In this document: positions 1 through 5,338 of the stretch, in pieces | Layout of the letters: each line of letters opens with the position of its first letter | How positions within the stretch are numbered: the stretch's first letter is position 1 | NCBI GenBank assembly: GCA_016763215.1 | Contig: JAESUF010000032.1 | Span: 1-8,543 of the forward strand | Reading direction: 5' to 3' | Length of the DNA stretch: 8,543 bases | Origin: Flavobacteriaceae bacterium | Lineage (GTDB): Bacteria > Bacteroidota > Bacteroidia > Flavobacteriales > Flavobacteriaceae | Position numbers and translations under genes: made by a program | The notes under the pieces: generated by a model | Database searches by the model: none | Told to the model about the DNA's origin: nothing | What the model saw: the letters and a program-made list of their open reading frames with translations, nothing else

Positions 1-538
1 ATCCCTTAATGGATACCAATTTGAAATTTTGCTATAATGGTAGAGCTAATTCCTACAAAACAAAAATGAGGAAATGCCGAGTATAAAATAACAACTTGTA
101 AGGATTTTTTATTTCAATATCCTTCTTATAAGCCCTATAATACATTAATAAAAAACTCAAAAACATCAAAGAGAATCCGATACTATACAATTGAAAAAGT
201 TGCGAAAGTTCAGCCGTAGTCATTTTCGATTGTTTGAGTATGCTATCTAGCGTCGATTTTACTGGGAAAATATAAAAAAGCACTGTAAACAAAAAAATCA
301 TATTAAAAGCAATAATCCAATTGTCTATATAATTTGTGCGCCTAAAAAAATTATAATGAAGTTTCCACAAAGCCATCATAATAAAAAAACTTGCGGCAAA
401 GGAATAAAGTTAGGAGTTCCTTTTTTAAGGATATAAATTCAGCAGAAGCGCCAATACCTACAACCATTATAGTGGCAGCAAAGGCAAATACTCCATCACT
501 CAATGCTTCCAGCCTACTTTTGGAATGAGAAAAAACAT
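1..538 (-). pseudogene. Broken TMEM175/DUF1211-family membrane channel gene, cut by left window edge
   Basis: Three reading frames together give a TMEM175-like protein. Around 536-408 one frame reads SHSKSRLEALSDGVFAFAAT, matching the R..(F/L)SDGVFA signature of helix 1 in this family. From about 409 to 56 a second frame continues with FAASFFIMMALWKLHYNFFR, then helices around NWIIAFNMIFLFTVLFYIFP and LYSIGFSLMFLSFLLMYYRA, ending HFLIFVL at a TAG (55-53). From 56 a third frame continues VGISSTIIAKFQIGIH to TAA (8-6). Each junction needs one single-base indel: one near 404-410 and one near 57-58. The ATG at 538-536 joins the first frame only if one T is added to the T-run at 530-535. Bacterial members are usually about 200 residues with six helices and act as potassium-permeable channels. 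This copy should not make a working protein unless the indels are sequencing errors; neighbouring genes are intact, which favours true decay. Confidence 0.8.
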
Positions 539-613
539 AATGTTTAGTTAGTTGGCTCTAAGGTAAGAAAAAGATGAATACCTAATCATTTAAGGAAATA
601 GGCCAGCTATTCT

Positions 614-1414
614 TTAAAAATGCTTAGTAGCAAATTCTACATTTTTATTTTTTTCCAAATCATTTTCTTTTTCATCTTCTAATAACCAAAAGAAATCTAA
701 TTTTGAGCGTTTTTCTACTTCATCTATGGTTACTAAATGGTCAAGAACTTTATCCCGACGAGGAGTTTCTTGTTCAAAAATAAAGGCTGAAACGTTAATG
801 ACTCCATCGCTTTCTGTGCAAACTATTTTCCAATATCCACTAGGTACTTTGTGTGCTTTATTAGCTTTTGGTAGCGGAGGCATTTCTCTTTCATAAAGAG
901 GTCCAGTCATCACATAAACTTCATTTCCTTTTTTAACTAAATTTCTCACGCTAGTTTCTAAACGAACCCACGCACCTTGATTTAGATCTGCTTTTTGAGG
1001 TGTAATGTTACTTAAGTAATTTGTCTCGAAAGCATCTGCTGAGTTTTTAAATGAGGCTAAAGGAGCCTGATGACCTCTATCGGTTTTTAGTACTTTGTTA
1101 GCGTCTTTATAATCATCTGGTCTAGGTTCTAAAGTTTCATTCTTATCTAACCATGGATCTTTTTTCCATCTTCTACTTATACTCGTACCACCTACTACTT
1201 CTTTAGTTGTTAACTTATAAGCTAACCAATCTGCAAATTTGGTGTCATCGTTATTTGATAAAGCATAAATGTCTCTAATAATTAAGTCGTTTGTTTTTGG
1301 AGTCCCATAAGGATAGCCATAGAGAAAATGTTTATTATGTATCTCGGGACGATGCTCTTGAGATGATACATTAACAGATAATAGAATTAAAAGTAGTAAT
1401 ATTATTGACTTCAT
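614..1414 (-). CDS. Secreted DNA/RNA non-specific endonuclease (NUC1/EndA family)
   Basis: The product has 266 residues and cleaves DNA and RNA without sequence preference in a metal-dependent reaction. Residues 1-19 (MKSIILLLLILLSVNVSSQ) form a signal peptide, so it should act in the periplasm or outside the cell. The beta-beta-alpha-metal active site is visible: DRGH at 112-115 with H115 as general base, N145 in ADLNQGAW as the magnesium ligand, and E153. The H-to-N (+30) and H-to-E (+38) spacings equal those of Serratia nuclease (H89, N119, E127). The Asn-rich stretch NYLSNITPQ at 132-140 is also typical. The ATG at 1414-1412 is chosen because it directly precedes the signal peptide. No cognate inhibitor gene lies beside it, unlike NucA/NuiA systems, which fits an exported nutrient-scavenging or eDNA-degrading enzyme. 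The TMEM175-like pseudogene lies 75 bases downstream; no convincing terminator separates them. The lysine- and glutamate-rich tail (247-266) is probably disordered. Confidence 0.93.
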   Translation of the reverse strand: MKSIILLLLILLSVNVSSQEHRPEIHNKHFLYGYPYGTPKTNDLIIRDIYALSNNDDTKFADWLAYKLTTKEVVGGTSISRRWKKDPWLDKNETLEPRPDDYKDANKVLKTDRGHQAPLASFKNSADAFETNYLSNITPQKADLNQGAWVRLETSVRNLVKKGNEVYVMTGPLYEREMPPLPKANKAHKVPSGYWKIVCTESDGVINVSAFIFEQETPRRDKVLDHLVTIDEVEKRSKLDFFWLLEDEKENDLEKNKNVEFATKHF

Positions 1415-1517
1415 GACATTTAATTTAGTGCCATAAATTTATAACATGAGAGTGAGGGGTTTAACCGTAGTTATACCTGATTTATTATTAAGAGTTAAAA
1501 ATCTAGTTGAAATAAAA

Positions 1518-1543
1518 AACCTCTCTGTTTTCACAAAGAGGTT
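1518..1543 (-). terminator. Intrinsic terminator after the 551-residue serine hydrolase gene
   Basis: The stem AACCTCTCTG (1518-1527) pairs with CAAAGAGGTT (1534-1543) with one mismatch and a six-base loop. On the minus strand it is followed by a run of six T residues (plus-strand A run 1514-1519, partly within the stem). It lies 24 bases past the stop of the hydrolase gene. Confidence 0.8.
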
Positions 1544-1566
1544 GTCATTAGAATGTATTTTAGAGA

Positions 1567-3222
1567 TTACTCTACTTTTTTTCCAGGCATTTTTTGACCG
1601 TTTTGATGCAATGTTAATTGAGTTACTTTTCCTAGCTCGTTTCTATCAAAGATAATTTCAGCTTTCACAACCTTTAAGAAAAAAGCATTCTTAGAATGTG
1701 GGAAGAGTTCTACTTCAGGTTGCCCTGTAGCAACACCAAAGATTCTACTTTCTCTAACACTTATCTTAATTGAAAAAGTTGGTGCTAATTCATACGTTCC
1801 TACATATTGTTGTAAAATTTCACCTGATAATGTGATTTCTTTCTTTTCAGCAGGTGCCCCTTTGTTTATTTCTTTTCCTATAGTTTTTTTGCCATTAGTT
1901 GTCATAGTTGCCTCTTTCTTGCCATTTTTCATTGCGAATTTATAAGAGGTGGTACTTCCATCAAACATGAATGTACTTTCAGACATTGGGTGAATTTCTA
2001 ATTTATCACTTCCTTCACGTTGACTGTAAATTTTTCCATCTTTTATAGTAACGAAACGAATTACATTTTCATCAAACTGATAAGATCCTACCCATTTTTT
2101 TAATTGAGTTTCATTTAATGTAATCGCATCTTTCTTGTTGTAAAATGGCTTTCCTATAACTGTCGCAGCTACTTTGCTTACAATCTGTTTAGCATTTGAA
2201 CAGTCGCAATTGGTTAATCCAATAACATATACATCTTCTTTTGGGAGATAAATTCCATTGGTACTGTAGCCAAAAATACCTCCTGAATGTTCAATAGTTT
2301 GAGAACCATTTAAATTACTAGCAATTAATCCATATCCATAGTTGATTTTTTCGCCATTATTTAAAGTAGACCCATGAATGGCTTTTTCTAACGAAGAGCG
2401 TTTTATCAATTGATTGGCATTCAGTGCGTTTTGCCATTTTAATAAATCACCTACAGTAGACATAATAGAGCCTGCAGCATACGGAAGCGTTAAGCTTAAA
2501 TAATCGGCATTCACAATATTGTTGTTTCTTTTTGAATACCCACTAGCCCTATTTGGAATGATTTTTTTCATGCTTCCATAATAAGAAGAGGTCATTCCAA
2601 CGGGTTCGAAAATATTTTTCTCAATAAAATCAGCATAACTGTTTTTTGTTATTACTTCTATAATGTGGCCCAAAAGAATGTATCCAGAATTATTATATCG
2701 AAATTTTTCTCCTGGATCAAAATCCATAGGCTCATCTTTAAATACATCAATAAGTTCAGTAGGTGTCATGTCTTTTCTTGCTTGAGATACAAAGCTTTGC
2801 ATCGCTGTATAACTTTTGATACCTGAAGTATGATTTAAAAGGTGATGAATTGTAATGGTTTTACCATGGGTAGGGTAATCTGGAATGTATTTTGTGATGT
2901 TATCAGTAATGCTAAGTTTACCTTGCTCTTCTAACATTAAAATTGAAATAGAAGTAAATTGCTTTGTAATAGATCCAATTTCAAATACGCTATTTGAGCT
3001 TAAGGGAACTTCTAATTCCATGTTTGCTAGTCCGGTAGCGTTTGTATAAATAGTTTTTCCATTTTTCGCAATCAAAATTGAAATTCCTGGCGCGTCTTTG
3101 AGATAGTCTTGAGCTATTATGGCATCTACATTCGATTTTAAATTTTGTGCTGTTATACTATTAACGAGTAGAAAAAGGCAAGTAAAAATGAGAATTGCCC
3201 TTGAGTATTTTTTTGTTTTCAT
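1567..3222 (-). CDS. Exported serine hydrolase (beta-lactamase/PBP-like) with two C-terminal beta modules
   Basis: The 551-residue product belongs to the class C beta-lactamase-related serine hydrolases (PF00144 type), a family that includes esterases, D-aminopeptidases and penicillin-binding proteins; the substrate cannot be told here. Residues 1-26 form a signal peptide ending SITAQ. The catalytic motifs are complete: S84-I-T-K87 (nucleophile and base), Y176-N-N178, and H312-S-G-G. HHLLNHTSG (126-134) is another family hallmark. After the catalytic domain (about 27-360) come two modules that align with each other: 373-452 starts QLKKWVGSY and 469-551 starts ILQQYVGTY. Both resemble the C-terminal lipocalin-like domains (DUF3471 type) often fused to this enzyme in Bacteroidota. 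The start is ATG at 3222-3220. A paralogue lies 133 bases upstream, separated by a terminator, so this gene probably has its own promoter. Confidence is high for the family and low for any specific substrate; beta-lactam resistance should not be inferred. Confidence 0.92.
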   Translation of the reverse strand: MKTKKYSRAILIFTCLFLLVNSITAQNLKSNVDAIIAQDYLKDAPGISILIAKNGKTIYTNATGLANMELEVPLSSNSVFEIGSITKQFTSISILMLEEQGKLSITDNITKYIPDYPTHGKTITIHHLLNHTSGIKSYTAMQSFVSQARKDMTPTELIDVFKDEPMDFDPGEKFRYNNSGYILLGHIIEVITKNSYADFIEKNIFEPVGMTSSYYGSMKKIIPNRASGYSKRNNNIVNADYLSLTLPYAAGSIMSTVGDLLKWQNALNANQLIKRSSLEKAIHGSTLNNGEKINYGYGLIASNLNGSQTIEHSGGIFGYSTNGIYLPKEDVYVIGLTNCDCSNAKQIVSKVAATVIGKPFYNKKDAITLNETQLKKWVGSYQFDENVIRFVTIKDGKIYSQREGSDKLEIHPMSESTFMFDGSTTSYKFAMKNGKKEATMTTNGKKTIGKEINKGAPAEKKEITLSGEILQQYVGTYELAPTFSIKISVRESRIFGVATGQPEVELFPHSKNAFFLKVVKAEIIFDRNELGKVTQLTLHQNGQKMPGKKVE

Positions 3223-3298
3223 CGGTTTTGTTTGGTTAAAGTTGATCGGAATTTATCTACTTGACGACTGATTAGGTGATTAGTTACAGTATTTTTGT

Positions 3299-3332
3299 AA
3301 AAAAGCAACCTCTTTACAGTGGTGAAAAGGTT
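3299..3332 (-). terminator. Intrinsic terminator between the two serine hydrolase genes
   Basis: The plus strand shows A6 (3299-3304), then AACCTCTTT (3307-3315) and AAAAGGTT (3325-3332), forming an imperfect stem. On the minus strand the hairpin is followed by TTTTTT, as expected for the end of the 358-residue hydrolase gene, whose stop lies 24 bases away. The stem is weaker than the other three related terminators, so some readthrough into the next hydrolase gene is possible. Confidence 0.65.
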
Positions 3333-3355
3333 CTAAGGTTAACATCATGCAGTTT

Positions 3356-4432
3356 CTATTCTAGGTTTTCGCCAATAACTAATGCGGTAATTTCTCTTGT
3401 TAATTTTGTTGGTGAAATACAATCACAATTGGTTAAAATTACAACATAGACATCTTTACTTGGAATATAAACTCCCATAGATTTATAACCGAAAATACTC
3501 CCACCATGCTCTAATGAAGGAGTATTCCCTATTTTTTTTACATTCCATCCATAACCGTAATCAATACTTTTACCGTTGTTTAATGTATAATTTGTAAATG
3601 CTTTGTCGAGAGTCTCTTTTTTTATCAGTTTGTAACTGTTTAGTGAATTTTGCCACTTGCTTAAATCATCGATTGTAGACATTAATGATCCACCAGCATA
3701 CGGAAGTGTAAAACTAATGTACATCGCATTTTGATGTTGTCCTCTATTACTATAACCGTAAGCTCTATTTTTTATGATTTTTGAATGACTTGCATATCTT
3801 GAGTTCGTCATGTTTATCTTTTGAAAAATATGCTTAGAGATAAACTCCTCATAAGTATCGCCTGAAATTTTCTCAATAATATATCCTAGAATAATATAAG
3901 CAGAGTTGTTGTATTTATATTTTTCACCTGGGTTAAAATCGATAGGTTCGTTTTTGAAAAAGTTAATTAATTCAAGAGGCTTCATGTCATTTCTTGCTAC
4001 CTTAAATAACCTTCGGATACTTGTGTAGTTTTTAATTCCTGATGTGTGATTCAATAAATGATGAACTGTAATTTTTTGTCCGTGTGTAGGGTAGCCTGGA
4101 ATAAACTTGGTGATTTCATCAGTTAAGCTGATTTTTTGCTGTTCGACCAGCATCAAAATTGAGATAGCTGTAAATTGTTTTGTCATTGAGCCAATTTCAA
4201 AAACATTTTCAGGAATCATTTTAGTATTCAATTCTAAATTAGATAAACCGAAAGCTTTTCTATAGATGGTGTTCCCTTTTTTTGTAATAATTACAGCCGC
4301 TCCAGTGGTTGTAGCTTTAAATTTCTCATTTAATAATTGGTCGATTTTAGCTTCGTTATTTTGTGAATACCCTAAGGAAATAAAGGCAAGGAAAATAAAT
4401 AGAGTGAAACTTTTTTGTATTGATAATGTCAT
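3356..4432 (-). CDS. Exported serine hydrolase (beta-lactamase/PBP-like), single-domain paralogue
   Basis: The 358-residue product is a close paralogue of the 551-residue hydrolase next to it: residues 76-137 match residues 78-139 of the neighbour at 48 of 62 positions. It has the same active-site set, S82-M-T-K85, Y174-N-N176 and H309-G-G, and the same HHLLNHTSG block (124-132). Residues 1-24 form a signal peptide ending GYSQ. Unlike the neighbour, it stops right after the catalytic domain (ALVIGENLE) and has no C-terminal beta modules; the 133 bases downstream hold no remnant of them. HGGS replaces HSGG at the third motif, a common variation. The start is ATG at 4432-4430, directly before the signal peptide; no Shine-Dalgarno is visible. 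The arrangement suggests tandem duplication followed by loss or gain of the tail. The family is clear, but the substrate (peptide, ester or cell-wall fragment) is unknown. Confidence 0.92.
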   Translation of the reverse strand: MTLSIQKSFTLFIFLAFISLGYSQNNEAKIDQLLNEKFKATTTGAAVIITKKGNTIYRKAFGLSNLELNTKMIPENVFEIGSMTKQFTAISILMLVEQQKISLTDEITKFIPGYPTHGQKITVHHLLNHTSGIKNYTSIRRLFKVARNDMKPLELINFFKNEPIDFNPGEKYKYNNSAYIILGYIIEKISGDTYEEFISKHIFQKINMTNSRYASHSKIIKNRAYGYSNRGQHQNAMYISFTLPYAGGSLMSTIDDLSKWQNSLNSYKLIKKETLDKAFTNYTLNNGKSIDYGYGWNVKKIGNTPSLEHGGSIFGYKSMGVYIPSKDVYVVILTNCDCISPTKLTREITALVIGENLE

Positions 4433-4485
4433 TTTGGATGTCTTAATATATTTGAGTGAGACAGGTTTTTAAAAAAATAGGTTAC

Positions 4486-4518
4486 AAAAAAACCTCCTTA
4501 GTTTTACTATGAGGTTTT
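4486..4518 (-). terminator. Intrinsic terminator after the 59-residue small protein gene
   Basis: AAAACCTC (4489-4496) pairs with GAGGTTTT (4511-4518), and short inner pairing closes the loop. On the minus strand the stem runs into seven T residues (plus-strand A run 4486-4492). It lies 61 bases past the stop of the small gene and just upstream of the 358-residue hydrolase gene, so it insulates that gene. Confidence 0.8.
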
Positions 4519-4579
4519 GTACTATGTTATTACGAAACGACCTTACTTCTTTTGACAGTAATCAAGTTAATACTTGAAA

Positions 4580-4759
4580 TCAGTCTTTTTTATGTTGTTC
4601 TGTATAGTGTTTTTTTCTATTAATTAGTTGGTCATCATCATTTAGTGAGTTTGACATTCCTAACATGAATGCAGTAATGATTAAAAGAATTTTTCTTTTG
4701 ATCCATACTATTGGTTGTTTAGATTTCTCCAAACGGGTTTTCTTTTTTTGATTATACAT
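4580..4759 (-). CDS. Small single-helix membrane or exported protein, unknown function (59 aa)
   Basis: ATG at 4759-4757 opens a 59-codon frame ending in TGA at 4582-4580. The product begins MYNQKKKTRLEKSKQPIVWI, continues with a hydrophobic stretch at about 24-36 (ILLIITAFMLGMS), then a polar, charged tail starting NSLNDDDQLINRKK. A basic N-terminus, one short helix and an acidic/basic tail suggest a small inner-membrane or exported protein. I recall similar short FMLGMSN-type proteins in flavobacteria but cannot name a family. Support for it being real: it sits in an otherwise empty 400-base gap, has a matching terminator downstream, and is preceded by a dyad-symmetric site 6 bases before the ATG. 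The function is unknown. Confidence 0.6.
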   Translation of the reverse strand: MYNQKKKTRLEKSKQPIVWIKRKILLIITAFMLGMSNSLNDDDQLINRKKHYTEQHKKD

Positions 4760-4765
4760 TTTAAT

Positions 4766-4795
4766 AATGATAAATGAGTATACATTTTTATCATT
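4766..4795. promoter_or_regulatory. 30-bp dyad-symmetric site, candidate operator for the small protein gene
   Basis: The plus strand reads AATGATAAA (4766-4774), three bases, GTATAC (4778-4783), three bases, TTTATCATT (4787-4795). The 9-bp arms are perfect inverted repeats, and the 6-bp palindrome shares their exact centre, so 24 of 30 positions are symmetric. It lies in the leader of the 59-residue ORF. Such geometry fits binding of a dimeric regulator, but no regulator gene is present in the window and AT-rich sequence makes chance symmetry possible. Confidence 0.35.
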
Positions 4796-4835
4796 TCACG
4801 CACCTGTTTGTGGTGTTTAGAACAATGATTTAGTT

Positions 4836-5207
4836 CTAGGTTATGTATATAATTGAAAGAAAATTTTCTGATTCGGTTCTTTTGCTTAAAAAAGTGTGGA
4901 ACTTTTTAATTGGAACTATCTTTTGATAAATCTTGGTTTGTAATTTTAAAATAAGTTGAATTTGTTTGTTGTAAGCATCTCCTAATTTGAGATAATTAAG
5001 AGGGAAAGTAACCGGTTTGTTTTTTGATAAAACCCGTTGATTGTATACGTACAATTTAGAGTTCTCTTTACTTAAGGTGTTTTTTAAGGCTACACTTGAA
5101 AATTGATAATATTTAATTGAGGTTGTCTGAGAATATATCGCGCACTCATTAACGGTTAAACCGAAAACAATGAAGAGGGAAATCAGATATTTTATATAAT
5201 TCTTCAA
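4836..5207 (-). CDS. Hypothetical exported protein with TTG start (123 aa)
   Basis: I do not recognise this protein. The frame gives 123 residues with a basic N-terminus, a hydrophobic segment (residues 6-18, KYLISLFIVFGLT) and a possible cleavage site near SQ at 26-27, so it looks exported. The rest is polar, rich in Lys, Gln and Tyr (for example KYYQFSSVALKNTLSKENSK and KQIQLILKLQTKIYQKI), probably largely helical; no catalytic motif is visible. The start is uncertain: the frame contains no ATG, the first usable codon is TTG at 5207-5205, and AAAAAGG abuts it without normal spacing. The in-frame stop upstream is TGA at 5228-5226. The gene lies between the htpG terminator and the 59-residue ORF, with no terminator of its own seen before that ORF, so the two may share a transcript. 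It may be a real lineage-specific gene or a decayed one whose ATG was lost. Confidence 0.45.
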   Translation of the reverse strand: MKNYIKYLISLFIVFGLTVNECAIYSQTTSIKYYQFSSVALKNTLSKENSKLYVYNQRVLSKNKPVTFPLNYLKLGDAYNKQIQLILKLQTKIYQKIVPIKKFHTFLSKRTESENFLSIIYIT

Positions 5208-5251
5208 CCTTTTTATTTCAAATAATCAATTTTGGTAATGCTTTCCTACAG

Positions 5252-5294
5252 AATAATAAAACCTCTTTGTAAAAGACAAAGAGGTTTTATTATT
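5252..5294 (-). terminator. Strong intrinsic terminator after htpG
   Basis: A perfect 19-bp inverted repeat (arms 5252-5270 and 5276-5294) has the loop AAAAG. Its core CCTCTTTGT/ACAAAGAGG is flanked by A/T arms that supply T-tracts on both strands. It lies 44 bases past the htpG stop. The symmetric form could terminate transcription in either direction, but only minus-strand genes use it here. Confidence 0.9.
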
Positions 5295-5338
5295 GTGATA
5301 TCCATGCCATTATATTCCTCGAAATGACAATAGATGTA

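Noticed and set aside
614..1414. Nuclease as a toxin or part of a defence system
   Set aside because: It has an ordinary signal peptide, no toxin-delivery domain and no adjacent immunity or defence genes, so a general secreted nuclease is simpler.
1446..1655. 69-codon plus-strand ORF
   Set aside because: It crosses the terminator hairpin and the 3' end of the serine hydrolase gene on the other strand; its residues look like antisense translation.
1567..4432. Antibiotic-resistance beta-lactamase reading of the two hydrolases
   Set aside because: The motifs show only the broad serine hydrolase family; most such exported Bacteroidota proteins are not true beta-lactamases, and the tandem copies and C-terminal modules do not resemble AmpC.
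4266..4472. 68-codon plus-strand ORF over the start of the 358-residue hydrolase
   Set aside because: It is antisense to the signal peptide and N-terminus of a clear gene.
4742..4910. A second open minus-strand frame reading VPHFFKQKNRIRKF onward, overlapping the end of the 123-residue ORF and the small gene
   Set aside because: It is open for about 60 codons but preceded by a stop, has no start near its beginning and overlaps two better candidates; a frameshift link to the 123-residue ORF cannot be supported.
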